Part shown: positions 19,330-28,744 of the stretch, one piece after another | Numbering within the stretch: the stretch's first letter is position 1 | Layout of the letters: each line of letters begins with the position of its first letter | Origin: Aminobacter niigataensis | GTDB taxonomy: Bacteria; Pseudomonadota; Alphaproteobacteria; Rhizobiales; Rhizobiaceae | Reading direction: 5' to 3' | Assembly (NCBI RefSeq): GCF_014200015.1 | Contig: NZ_JACHOT010000001.1 | Location: 1,550,001-1,614,000, forward strand | DNA length: 64,000 nucleotides | Program-made: the position numbers and the translations under genes | Notes under the pieces: generated by a model | The model's input: only the letters and a program-made list of their open reading frames with translations | Told to the model about the DNA's origin: nothing | The model's database searches: none

Positions 19330-20583
19330 TCAGAGCGCCGAGGTGATCTGCAGCTCGTCGACCCCGTCGCGGCCATAGATGTCGTCGCGGAACTGAACGA
19401 CGCCATCACCCGTCGACCAGGCCGAGACATAGGTGAAATAAACCGGCACCGGATTGGAGACGGGGACCGGGGTGTTTTCGCCCGACTTGATGGTCTGCTC
19501 GAAATGCTGGCGGCTCCAGCCCGGCGTGTCGCGCAGGATCCAGGTGACGAGGTCGCGGACGTTCTGGACGCGCACGCAGCCCGAGGAATCGAAGCGCATG
19601 AGCTTGTTGAACAGGCTCTGCTGCGGCGTGTCGTGCATGTAGACGCCGTCCGGGCTCGGGAAGTTGATCTTCACCGACGCCATGGCGTTGATGGCACCCG
19701 GGTCCTGGCGGAACAGGTACTTGGCGGCCTCTTCGGTCGACCAGTCGACGGTCATCGGATCGACCTCGCTGCCATCGGGGGCAATGAGGCGGATCTTGTT
19801 GTCCGTCAGGTAATTGGGGTTCTTGCGCATCAGCGGGATGATGTCCTTGCGGACGATCGACACCGGGGCATTCCAGTAGGGATTGACGACGATCTCGTTG
19901 ATCTTGGAATTGACGATCGGCGACTGACGATCGACCTTGCCGACGATCGCGGTGTGGCGCAGAACGACGCGGTCGTCCTCGACGGCCTCGACCTGGGCGG
20001 CCGGAATGTTGACGTTGACATAGCGCTGGCCGAGCGTGCCGGCCTGCGCCTGCAGGCGGCCGAGATTGGTCTCGAGCTGGCCAAGGCGGACCTGGGCGCT
20101 GATGTTCATCGCCGCATAGGTGTACTGGCCCATGACACCGTCGGCCGGCAGGCCGTGACGCGCCTGGAAGCGCTTCAGCGCGGCGTCGACATAGGTATCG
20201 AAGGAGCTGGAGAGGCCGGCGCGCGCCGACAGGTCGCCGGACACCATCAGGCGCTTGCGCAGGACCTCGACATCAGGGTCCTCGACGCCCAGCTTGAGCT
20301 TCTTGGTGGCCGGAACGACCGGCCAGCCGCCCTGGGCTGCTATGTTCTGATACTGGCCGATGGCCTGCTGGGTGTAGGCCACGGTCTGCTGCGAGAACAC
20401 GGGAAGCGTGCTGGCGACCTTGGCCCCCTGGCTCACCTTGGCGTCGAATTCATCGTCCCAGTTGCCGCGCCGCGACGAACCGAGCACTTCGCCGATCACG
20501 TCCTGAGCGCTGGCTGCACCCGAGATGGCTGCCATGGCGATCGCGCCGGCACCGGTGAGAAAGAAACGGCGGCTAGTTTTCAT
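19330..20583 (-). CDS. ldtP: L,D-transpeptidase (LdtP-like)
   Basis: This 417-aa exported peptidoglycan L,D-transpeptidase has a twin-Arg-like signal MKTSRRFFLTGAGAIAMAA cut near ASA. A peptidoglycan-binding domain follows (ALKRFQARHGLPADGVMG, about 140-180). The YkuD catalytic domain has HDTPQQSLF and SSGCVRVQN, with the nucleophilic Cys. I used ATG 20583 with GGGA upstream; earlier ATGs precede the signal peptide. Its neighbour upstream is the MarR regulator LdtR, which controls ldtP in Liberibacter and Sinorhizobium, so the same control is inferred here. Confidence 0.88.
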   Translation of the reverse strand: MKTSRRFFLTGAGAIAMAAISGAASAQDVIGEVLGSSRRGNWDDEFDAKVSQGAKVASTLPVFSQQTVAYTQQAIGQYQNIAAQGGWPVVPATKKLKLGVEDPDVEVLRKRLMVSGDLSARAGLSSSFDTYVDAALKRFQARHGLPADGVMGQYTYAAMNISAQVRLGQLETNLGRLQAQAGTLGQRYVNVNIPAAQVEAVEDDRVVLRHTAIVGKVDRQSPIVNSKINEIVVNPYWNAPVSIVRKDIIPLMRKNPNYLTDNKIRLIAPDGSEVDPMTVDWSTEEAAKYLFRQDPGAINAMASVKINFPSPDGVYMHDTPQQSLFNKLMRFDSSGCVRVQNVRDLVTWILRDTPGWSRQHFEQTIKSGENTPVPVSNPVPVYFTYVSAWSTGDGVVQFRDDIYGRDGVDELQITSAL

Positions 20584-20914
20584 GGACATCCCAGACATAT
20601 TCGCGCAACTCAACCGGCAGGAGATTTCCCGCGACGATATGACGGCCATACTTAACAATTAGCCAACCATAACCCGGCATCACTACGCGTGAAACGCGAC
20701 TTCATTGCACGGGTTGCTGACGGCCGAACAGGCAGATCTGGCGCATCACTGTTGTTCGATAGTCATCCGAATATGGCGGCAACATGGCTGGGCCGCCTTT
20801 GATCGCACCGGCGCGATCCGAAAAAGGAAGAGCCGGTGCATTTCTGCAACCGGCCCTGCGACTGGAGGTCGTTTCCTTTTGGGCGGACTTGCGGCGCCGC
20901 GCGAGCCGTCTTGC
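20584..20914. other. Intergenic region between ldtR and ldtP
   Basis: This 331-bp gap has no credible ORF. It holds the ldtR terminator (20821-20854) and, nearer ldtP, an AT-rich stretch on the minus strand (TAATTGTTAAGTATGG, about 20646-20661) that could carry the ldtP promoter or an LdtR operator. No operator sequence could be assigned with confidence. Confidence 0.5.
20821..20854 (-). terminator. Rho-independent terminator after ldtR
   Basis: On the minus strand GCCGGTTGCA-GAAA-TGCACCGGC folds into a stem with one bulged T. A T-rich tail follows (TCTTCCTTTTT). It lies 60 bp after the ldtR stop. Confidence 0.8.
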
Positions 20915-21430
20915 TTACATGCGATAAGCGATGGTGTCGTTCCAGAAGCGGTCGAGGCGCTGCAGGGCGCGGTTCATCTGCTTGAACTCGTCGGTGTTGA
21001 TGCCGCCGACCTGCTCGATTGAGCCAACGTGACGGTCATAAAGGCCGGCCACGACCTCGGCCACGTCCTGGCCCTTGGGCGTCAGGCTGACGCGGACCGA
21101 GCGACGGTCGATGCGCGAGCGCTGGTGGTTGATGAAGCCGAGCTCGACCAGCTTCTTGAGGTTGTAGGAGACATTCGAGCCGAGATAGTAGCCGCGGGAG
21201 CGCAATTCGCCGGCGGTCAGTTCCGCATTGCCGATGTTGAACAACAGCAGAGCCTGGATCGCATTGATGTCGCTGCGGCCGTTGCGGTCGAACTCATCCT
21301 TGATAACGTCAAGAAGACGGCGATGAAGTCTTTCAACAAGCTGCAGCGATTCCATGTAAAGCGAACGGATCGCTTCGTTACGGTCCTCGGAAACCATGGC
21401 GGGCTTAGCCACCTGACGCGAATTGATCAT
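20915..21430 (-). CDS. ldtR: MarR-family transcriptional regulator LdtR
   Basis: This 171-aa winged-helix regulator has the DNA-binding segment AGELRSRGYYLGSNVSYNLKKL and wing SRIDRRSVRVSLTPKG. The N-terminal dimerisation helix is HRRLLDVIKDEFDRNG. The sequence and its position upstream of an L,D-transpeptidase gene match LdtR, a stress-responsive activator of cell-wall remodelling genes described in Liberibacter and Sinorhizobium. ATG 21430 follows GAGG. The 215-bp region upstream is AT-rich and probably holds its promoter. Confidence 0.88.
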   Translation of the reverse strand: MINSRQVAKPAMVSEDRNEAIRSLYMESLQLVERLHRRLLDVIKDEFDRNGRSDINAIQALLLFNIGNAELTAGELRSRGYYLGSNVSYNLKKLVELGFINHQRSRIDRRSVRVSLTPKGQDVAEVVAGLYDRHVGSIEQVGGINTDEFKQMNRALQRLDRFWNDTIAYRM

Positions 21431-21645
21431 TGTCTTTGCCTCTCTGTTGTCGCCTGGTGACTTTTTTGTTTGTTGTCACCTTGATCGCGAACTTATCGAA
21501 TACCCATAAAATTCGACTTAAACGTCAGGCTTAACAAGGGCTTACCAGCCAGTGGTTTCGAAAGAGGGTTAATGAAAACCCTTCCGAGTAAGAATAATTA
21601 ACCTTGTATTTTATGGAACGTCCGGCAACGCCCTGAAAGCGTTGG

Positions 21646-22068
21646 CTACTGCGCGGAGCGGCGCCGTTTCAGGTGCAGGACAATACGGAACGCCGCGTAA
21701 ATCACAGCCACCGCAATGTGCGAGACGACAATCAGCGGCCGCGAGCCGAACAGATCGGGAAAGCCGGCATACATGACGATCTCGGTGGCCGCGCAAATGA
21801 ACCAGATGACCGGCCCCCAGGATGACAGCATCCACAGGCCGATGGCGGCGAAGGGAAAAAAGACGGAAAGCGTGACAGCCGCAATCTGCCAGTGAATAGG
21901 CATCAGGTCGAAGCGCCAGAGCGGGCCATCGTAGACGCCGATCAGGCGGACCCAATAGAGAATGCCGAACAGCAGGCAGTAGGCCGCAACCACACGCAGG
22001 AACCAGGCGAAGGCGTTTTCCGTGGCCGATGGATGCATTTCGTGGAGACGCCCTGCACTGTCGGTCAC
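21646..22068 (-). CDS. DUF6163-like membrane protein
   Basis: This 140-aa protein with four predicted TM helices starts with GTG overlapping the stop of the upstream gene (GTGA). Helices are FAWFLRVVAAYCLLFGILYW, WQIAAVTLSVFFPFAAIGLW, VIWFICAATEIVMYAGF and IVVSHIAVAVIYAAFRIVL, with a basic C-terminus RRRSAQ. Its function is unknown. I assign DUF6163 from memory of the family in Rhizobiales. Coupling suggests coexpression with the hydrolase. Confidence 0.7.
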   Translation of the reverse strand: MTDSAGRLHEMHPSATENAFAWFLRVVAAYCLLFGILYWVRLIGVYDGPLWRFDLMPIHWQIAAVTLSVFFPFAAIGLWMLSSWGPVIWFICAATEIVMYAGFPDLFGSRPLIVVSHIAVAVIYAAFRIVLHLKRRRSAQ

Positions 22069-23102
22069 AGCGCAAGCTCCCTGTCGCCCAGCGTCTGGAA
22101 ATAGCGGTCGATTTCCGCCGGATCGACATCGGCCAGCCGCGCCGGTTGCCAGACCGGCGTCGAGCCCTTGTCGATGATCGCGGCCCGGATGCCTTCATAA
22201 AAGTCGCGACCGGCAAGCATGCGGTTCAGGATGCGGAACTCCATGCGCATGCAGTCGTCCATCGACATCGTCAGCCCGGCCCTGATCTGCCGGAAGGCGA
22301 CAGCAAGGCTGGTGGGCGAGCGCAATCGCAGGGTTGCGAGAGTCTTTGCCGCGAACTCACTGGTGTCCGCCTCGAGGCTCTCGATGATCTCGGCAAGCGA
22401 TTGCCTGGAGAAATGCAGGGCGATGGCTTCAAGCGTTTCGCGGTCGGTCTCACGCTTGGCCGGGTGGAAAAACCCACGCAGCACCGCCTCCGGCTCGCCT
22501 GTTTCGCAAAGGCGCTCCACGAGCCCGATCTGTCCATCGGCGGCAATGGTGTGCGTGGCCAGACCCGACCAGAGCGCATCGCCATAGCGGATTCGATTGC
22601 CGGTCAGCGCCAGATACATGCCGAAATAGCCGCCAAGGTCGGGCAGCAAATGGCTGCCGCCGACATCGGGAAAAAACCCGATGCCCACTTCAGGCATGGC
22701 GAACTGGGCATTCTCGGTCATCACCCGGTGGGAGCCGTGGAAAGAGATGCCGACGCCGCCACCCATGACGATGCCGTCGATCAGCGAGACATAGGGCTTG
22801 GGAAAGCGCGCGATCTGGGCGTTCAACCGGTACTCGTCGGCAAAGAAGTCGACCGGCGGGCTGCCGGCGCGGCCGGCCTCGTAGATGTGCAAGATGTCGC
22901 CGCCCGCGGAGAAGGCCCTGCCCTCGGCCTTGACGACGACAAGCGCAACGTCGCGGTCGGCCTGCCATGCCTCGAGCGCACGAGACAGCGCGCCGACCAT
23001 TTTGTGGGTCACCGCATTGAGAGCCTTCGGCCGCGTCAGGGTGACGATGCCAGCACTGCCGGTCCGCTCGAAACGGATTTCATCGCCGCCGCCAAAATCC
23101 AT
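22065..23102 (-). CDS. 3-hydroxyisobutyryl-CoA hydrolase / enoyl-CoA hydratase family
   Basis: This 345-aa crotonase-fold enzyme has the oxyanion-hole regions FSAGGDI and DGIVMGGGVGISF. The subfamily block PEVGIGFFPDVGGSHLLP is characteristic of 3-hydroxyisobutyryl-CoA hydrolases of valine degradation, and the length (about 345 aa rather than 260) fits that group. ATG 23102 has GAGGGA 11 nt upstream; a TTG two codons earlier is possible. It is divergent from hemB across 140 bp. Enoyl-CoA hydratase activity is the alternative. Confidence 0.85.
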   Translation of the reverse strand: MDFGGGDEIRFERTGSAGIVTLTRPKALNAVTHKMVGALSRALEAWQADRDVALVVVKAEGRAFSAGGDILHIYEAGRAGSPPVDFFADEYRLNAQIARFPKPYVSLIDGIVMGGGVGISFHGSHRVMTENAQFAMPEVGIGFFPDVGGSHLLPDLGGYFGMYLALTGNRIRYGDALWSGLATHTIAADGQIGLVERLCETGEPEAVLRGFFHPAKRETDRETLEAIALHFSRQSLAEIIESLEADTSEFAAKTLATLRLRSPTSLAVAFRQIRAGLTMSMDDCMRMEFRILNRMLAGRDFYEGIRAAIIDKGSTPVWQPARLADVDPAEIDRYFQTLGDRELAL

Positions 23103-23242
23103 GTCCAAGAGATTCCCTCACATCGAAACCGCCTGCAGAGCTAATGTGCTGCGCGTGGGTGCGTCAATGCCGCAGGTCCCATCCTGCACCTTGGTCTTGG
23201 GCAAATCGGCATGCTAAAAACTGCACAATCCGGAGACGAGCG

Positions 23243-24270
<1,028 letters not shown>

Positions 24271-24274
<4 letters not shown>

Positions 24275-24288
24275 GGCGGACGCCTCAG
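24271..24288. terminator. Inverted repeat over the hemB stop codon
   Basis: CTGAGGCG-GA-CGCCTCAG is a perfect 8-bp palindrome spanning the hemB stop. No T tract follows, so it is more likely an mRNA 3' stabiliser or weak Rho-independent site. Confidence 0.4.
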
Positions 24289-24324
24289 CTACAACACGCG
24301 CTGAATTTCCTATATCCTGCCTAC

Positions 24325-24621
24325 ATGAACAGGTCCGAGGCGGTCAGGAAACTTCAACAGAACGCCGATGCTATCCGCAGCATGGGCGCGACGTCGCTTT
24401 ACCTGTTTGGTTCGACCGCCCGGAACGAGCAGTCATCCGGCAGCGACCTTGACCTTTTCATCGACTACGAGCCGGGGCGTCGCTTCTCGCTGATCAATCT
24501 GGTCGGGATCAAGCAGTTGCTGGAAGAGACCATGGCCGTCGAAGTGGACGTGACCACCCGAGACAGCCTGCACCCGCAACTCAGGGACGACATCGAACGC
24601 TCAGCCATCCGCGTGTTCTGA
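24325..24621 (+). CDS. mntA: MntA-type nucleotidyltransferase antitoxin
   Basis: This 98-aa minimal nucleotidyltransferase has the signature LFGSTARNEQSSGSDLDLF (GS followed by DxD). A third acidic residue is likely in VEVDVTTR. In characterised MntA-HepT pairs the antitoxin adenylylates a Tyr of the HEPN toxin to silence it. Its TGA overlaps the ATG of the next gene by one base (TGATG), the usual tight pairing. It sits as a two-gene insert between hemB and the RDD gene, otherwise core loci. Confidence 0.85.
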   Translation: MNRSEAVRKLQQNADAIRSMGATSLYLFGSTARNEQSSGSDLDLFIDYEPGRRFSLINLVGIKQLLEETMAVEVDVTTRDSLHPQLRDDIERSAIRVF

Positions 24622-24977
24622 TGGTCCGGCGCAAGATCGGTCCCATCCTGGCAGAAATTCTCGATGCACTCGATGGCATCGAGGCTGCGACCGCCAACAA
24701 GACGCTTCAAGACTTCCAGGACAACTGGCTGCTGAAGCACGGCGTGCAACGCGGCATCGAAATCATCTCGGAAGCTGCACGGCATTTGCCCGACGAACTC
24801 TTCGAACGTGCCCCAGAAGTACCGTGGAAACAGATTCGCGGGATCGGAAACGTGCTCAGACATGAATATCACAAGATTGCGGATCCAATCGTTTGGGCGG
24901 TGGTTACCGACCACCTACCGAACTTGCGCAGCGCCGTTCAGCGTCTGATAGCCGACCTCGGCACCGACGAATCTTGA
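24621..24977 (+). CDS. hepT: HepT-like HEPN toxin (DUF86)
   Basis: This 118-aa helical HEPN protein partners the upstream nucleotidyltransferase. The active region reads WKQIRGIGNVLRHEYHKI. The His-x-Tyr end of the HEPN RNase motif (RX4-6H, then Tyr as the AMPylation site) is present. However, the Arg that usually follows the Gly-Met pair is Gly, and Arg lies just before the His, so the motif is shifted. Whether it is still an RNase cannot be told from sequence. Translation is coupled to mntA. Confidence 0.85.
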   Translation: MVRRKIGPILAEILDALDGIEAATANKTLQDFQDNWLLKHGVQRGIEIISEAARHLPDELFERAPEVPWKQIRGIGNVLRHEYHKIADPIVWAVVTDHLPNLRSAVQRLIADLGTDES

Positions 24978-25043
24978 ATTCGCGTGTCGATTTCCCCATT
25001 TGCAAAGCTGCGCGGGCAATCTTGCCCGCCTATCGAGGGCACA

Positions 25044-25514
25044 ATGACCGCACGCGTTCTGGACGGCGAAATCATCACCAGCAGGCTGGAGGACTCGCGC
25101 GCCTATGACGGCGTGCGGACGCGCCGGGTGCTGGCGTTCCTGGTCGACTATCTGATCGTCGGCCTGCTGCTGATTCCGTTTGCCATCATCGTCTTCTTTC
25201 TCGGGATCCTGACGCTCGGCCTCGGCTGGGCGCTGTTCGGCATCCTCGGCCCGGCAGTGGCACTGCTCTATGTCTGGACGACCCTCGGCGGCCCGAACCA
25301 GGCGACTACCGGCATGCGAATCATGGGCATCCGACTCGACCGCCTCGACGGCAGGCCGGTGGACGGCCTCCTGGCCATCGTGCATTCGGTGCTTTTCTGG
25401 GCCGGCAACGTGGTTTTGACGCCACTTGTCCTGCTGGTTTCGCTGTTTTCCGACCGCAAGCGCACGCTGCACGACCTGCTGCTTGGCACCGTTGTCAGCC
25501 GCAGCGACAGCTGA
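25044..25514 (+). CDS. RDD-family membrane protein
   Basis: This 156-aa protein has the RDD domain: R-R-V-L-A-F-L-V-D-Y-L-I-V opens TM1 with the Arg/Asp pair, then GMRIMGIRLDRLDG and DRKRTLHDLLLGTVV close it. About 3 TM helices are predicted. Function is not defined; some RDD proteins help ion or compatible-solute tolerance. ATG 25044 follows GAGGG. In rhizobia it is commonly near hemB and bpt. Confidence 0.85.
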   Translation: MTARVLDGEIITSRLEDSRAYDGVRTRRVLAFLVDYLIVGLLLIPFAIIVFFLGILTLGLGWALFGILGPAVALLYVWTTLGGPNQATTGMRIMGIRLDRLDGRPVDGLLAIVHSVLFWAGNVVLTPLVLLVSLFSDRKRTLHDLLLGTVVSRSDS

Positions 25515-25654
25515 AATTGCCATTCGCCGAGTCAAAACGGGCATTTGCGCCAAAATGTGAAGGCAAAGAATCCACTTACCTCCACATTCATGTTGAATTT
25601 TTCGCGGGTAGCGCCAAGCTAGGGAACATTGATTGGGAGTCTTCCTGACGCTCG

Positions 25655-26410
25655 ATGACGCAGCATCCTACCCATTCCCCGCAATTCTTCCTGACGGCGC
25701 CTTCCCCATGCCCCTATCTTGAAGGGCAATTCGAGCGGAAGGTCTTCACCCATCTGGTCGGCGACAAGGCCCCGGAAATGAACGACCTGCTGACCCAGGG
25801 TGGTTTCCGGCGTTCGCAGAACATCGCCTATCGGCCAGCCTGCGAAACCTGCAGGGCGTGCGTCTCCGTCCGCATCCTGGCCCAGGAATTCAAGGCGACG
25901 CGCAACATGCGCCGCGTGATCGAGCGCAATTCCGACATTGTCGGCGCCATGCATGACGCCGAGCCCTCGACCGAACAATATTCGCTGTTCCGCAGCTATC
26001 TCGACGCCCGCCACCGCAGGGGCGGCATGTCCGACATGACCGTGCTCGACTACGCGATGATGGTCGAGGACACCCATGTCGACACCAAGGTGATCGAATA
26101 TCGCCGCCGTGGCCCCGACACCTTCATTACCGGTCAGGGCCAGGGCGAACTGATGGCCGTGGCGCTGACCGACCAGATGGCCGACGGCCTGTCGATGGTC
26201 TATTCCTACTACAATCCTGAAATGGACGAACGGTCGCTTGGCACCTTCATGATCCTCGATCATATTGCCCGCGCCCGCACCATGGGCCTGCCCCACGTCT
26301 ATCTTGGATACTGGGTCAATGGGTCGCGCAAGATGAACTATAAGGTACGCTTCACCCCTCAGGAGCATCTCGGCATGAAAGGCTGGGAGCGCTTCGAAGG
26401 CGACATCTGA
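25655..26410 (+). CDS. bpt: Leucyltransferase Bpt (Asp/Glu N-end rule)
   Basis: This 251-aa aminoacyl-tRNA-protein transferase of the ATE/Bpt fold conjugates Leu to proteins with N-terminal Asp or Glu, marking them for ClpAP via ClpS. The Cys motif [14 protein letters not shown] and [12 protein letters not shown] is present, and the C-terminal block has [11 protein letters not shown] and [10 protein letters not shown]. The bacterial length and N-terminus (PQFFLTAP) favour Bpt over eukaryotic Ate1. Confidence 0.92.
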   Translation: MTQHPTHSPQFFLTAPSPCPYLEGQFERKVFTHLVGDKAPEMNDLLTQGGFRRSQNIAYRPACETCRACVSVRILAQEFKATRNMRRVIERNSDIVGAMHDAEPSTEQYSLFRSYLDARHRRGGMSDMTVLDYAMMVEDTHVDTKVIEYRRRGPDTFITGQGQGELMAVALTDQMADGLSMVYSYYNPEMDERSLGTFMILDHIARARTMGLPHVYLGYWVNGSRKMNYKVRFTPQEHLGMKGWERFEGDI

Positions 26411-26462
26411 GCACGTCCGGCCCGTTTTCCACGCTGCCGTAGACCATCTGGCAGGGAAAATC

Positions 26463-27362
26463 GTGGCAAGCACTCATTCCAATCATTCCAAGGGCCTGTT
26501 GCTGACTGCGATAGGCGGTATGGCGCTGACAGTCGACATTCCACTGATCAAGCTCGCCGACGGCAATCACTGGTCGATCCTGCTGATGCGGAGCGGCGTG
26601 ACGTTCCTGGCTGCCATCGTCATCTGGTTGGTCTGGCGCTCGTTCAGCCGCAACGCGCCGCAACTCATCCCTGGCCGGGCCGGGCTGGTTGTCGCCGTCC
26701 TCTACGGCATCGGCTCGATCGCGTTCGTCACCGCCGTATACAACACCTCGACGGCCAACCTGGTGTTCATCCTGGCCTTCAACACCGTGTTTGCAGCTGT
26801 GTTGTCGTGGATTTTTCTCAGGGAGTGGCCGCGCCCGGTGACCATGCTCGCCATGCTGGCCATGGTCGGCGGCGTGCTGATCATCGTCGGCAGCTCGATC
26901 GGCACCGGCCACCTGTTCGGCGACCTGATGGCCGTTGTCTCGGCTTTCTGCATTGCCTCGGCCATTACCATTTCGCGTTCCAGCGGCAAGGACATGGGCT
27001 TCACGGCACTCGTCGGCGTTCTCCTGCCCTGCCTGCTCGCCGCCTACATGGTCTCGAGAACCGGCTTTCAGATTGAGGCGCCATGGTGGATCATCTTCAA
27101 CGGCGCAGTGATCATGCCGATCTCGTTCTTCTGTCTCGCCAACGGCCCGAAATACATTTCCGGCCCGGAAGTGGCGATGTTCTACCTGCTCGAGACGGTG
27201 CTTGCGCCGATCTGGGTCTGGATGATCTTTGCCGAGGTGCCGACACACAACAGCCTGATCGGCGGAGCGATCCTGATCGTCACGCTCGTCGCCCACTCGG
27301 CCTGGCAGCTTTCGGAAAGCCGCAAGCGCAGGGCAAGCGCGGCAGTTCAGCAGGCAGCATGA
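26463..27362 (+). CDS. EamA/DMT-family transporter
   Basis: This 299-aa protein with 10 predicted TM helices in two EamA repeats (the drug/metabolite transporter family) has family cues in TANLVFILAFNTVFAAVLSW and PEVAMFYLLETVLAPIWVW. The substrate is not predictable. The start is GTG 26463 with AGGGA 6 nt upstream. It faces the AI-2E transporter gene tail to tail, with 18 bp between stops occupied by a near-palindrome. Confidence 0.85.
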   Translation: MASTHSNHSKGLLLTAIGGMALTVDIPLIKLADGNHWSILLMRSGVTFLAAIVIWLVWRSFSRNAPQLIPGRAGLVVAVLYGIGSIAFVTAVYNTSTANLVFILAFNTVFAAVLSWIFLREWPRPVTMLAMLAMVGGVLIIVGSSIGTGHLFGDLMAVVSAFCIASAITISRSSGKDMGFTALVGVLLPCLLAAYMVSRTGFQIEAPWWIIFNGAVIMPISFFCLANGPKYISGPEVAMFYLLETVLAPIWVWMIFAEVPTHNSLIGGAILIVTLVAHSAWQLSESRKRRASAAVQQAA

Positions 27363-27365
27363 AGC

Positions 27366-27389
27366 GCAGGCCTAGGGCCCCTAGCCTGC
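27366..27389. terminator. Near-palindrome between convergent genes
   Basis: GCAGGCCTAGGG / CCCCTAGCCTGC forms a nearly perfect 24-nt inverted repeat between the stops of the EamA and AI-2E genes. It overlaps the last codons of the latter. It has no T tract, so bidirectional pausing or mRNA end protection is only plausible. Confidence 0.4.
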
Positions 27390-28604
27390 CTGCGTTCGCT
27401 TGGCCGGGGGCAGGCCCTCGCTGACGGCTTCAATGGTGCGCGGCGCCCCCGCTTCGGGCAGCACGTTGGCCGCAATCGCCGCCGCCTCGTCGTTCAGCTC
27501 GATCTCGCGAATCCATTCGCGCCAGATCGCGACCAGCAGCGCCATCAGCACCGGGCCGATGAACAGGCCGAGCAGGCCCATCGTCTTGACGCCGCCGATG
27601 AGACCGAAAAAGGTCGGCAAGAAGGGCAGCTTGATGGGCCCTCCGACCAGCCTTGGCCTCAGCGTCTTGTCAACGATGAAGAGTTCGATTGAGCCCCAGC
27701 AAAACAGCGCCACACCAGCGACTGGCGAGCCACTGGCAACCAGATAGACCGAGACCAGCGTGAACGACAAAGGCGCCCCGCCAGGAATGAGCGCCATGAA
27801 CCCGGTGATGACGCCGAGCGTGACCGGCGAGGGAACACCGGCGACCCAGTAGGCCAAGCCAAGAACGACGCCCTCACCTATGGCGATCACCGTCATGCCC
27901 ATGACGGTGGCGCTGATCGTCTTGGGAACGACGCGCGAGATGCGCTCCCAGCGCATCGGCAGGATACGCTCGCCCAGCCGGTCGAGCTGCGCGACGAAGG
28001 ATTCGCCGTCGCGATAGGTGAAGAACAGGGCGATCAGCATGAACAGCAGCGTCAGCATGATACCGAAGGCGCTGCCACCGGCAGCAAGCACGCCGCGGTA
28101 GATGCTGCCGATATTGGCGCCGCTGACGAGCTGGATCAGTTCACCGATGGAACCGGGATGACCAACATAGCGGGTCCATTGCTCGTTGAGCCATTCGCCG
28201 ACGACCGGGAGATTGTTGATCCATTCCGGCGTCGCTGCGCCATGGCGGTTGGTCTCGAGCGCCCAGCCGAACCACTCGCGGATCTCATTGACCGCATAGG
28301 TCGCGGCAAAGGAGATCGGCACCACCAGGAAGGCAACGATGAACAGGAGCGCCAGCGTCGCACCGACAGTCCTGTTGCCGTCAACCGCCGCAAGAAGCCT
28401 TCGATAGAGCGGCCAGCTGGCGAATGCGATGACGAGTGCGGCCAGAACAGGGACCAGGAAGCCGTGAAAGAAATAGATGCCTGCGGCAACGATCAGCACC
28501 AGCAGCCAGCGCGCCGCCGACAAGGGCGGCACAAGGGCCGCGCGCATCGGCTGGGACGGGCCGAACAGCCTCGGCTCTCGCTCCGGTTTGCGGGATTCAG
28601 TCAC
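27381..28604 (-). CDS. AI-2E family transporter (TqsA/PerM family)
   Basis: This 407-aa membrane protein with about 8 TM helices has a soluble periplasmic-type insert in the middle (GWALETNRHGAATPEW to NIGSIYRG) and a C-terminal PGGAPLSFTLVSVYLV region, which fits the AI-2E exporter family (YdiK/YhhT). Members export autoinducer-2 or cations; the substrate here is unknown. I chose GTG 28604 with AAGG upstream; TTG 28610 is equally possible. It is 140 bp downstream of parC. Confidence 0.85.
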   Translation of the reverse strand: MTESRKPEREPRLFGPSQPMRAALVPPLSAARWLLVLIVAAGIYFFHGFLVPVLAALVIAFASWPLYRRLLAAVDGNRTVGATLALLFIVAFLVVPISFAATYAVNEIREWFGWALETNRHGAATPEWINNLPVVGEWLNEQWTRYVGHPGSIGELIQLVSGANIGSIYRGVLAAGGSAFGIMLTLLFMLIALFFTYRDGESFVAQLDRLGERILPMRWERISRVVPKTISATVMGMTVIAIGEGVVLGLAYWVAGVPSPVTLGVITGFMALIPGGAPLSFTLVSVYLVASGSPVAGVALFCWGSIELFIVDKTLRPRLVGGPIKLPFLPTFFGLIGGVKTMGLLGLFIGPVLMALLVAIWREWIREIELNDEAAAIAANVLPEAGAPRTIEAVSEGLPPAKRTQAG

Positions 28605-28744
28605 TTTCAAGGGCCTTGATCTCCTCGGCCCTGAAGTGGACCCGATTGGACACCCGGCGCCGCTTTACGACGCCGATGGGAAGATCATAGAGGCTTATGC
28701 GAGGCAGCGCACGAAAACTTTGCCGCACTGCCGCATTCGAGACG

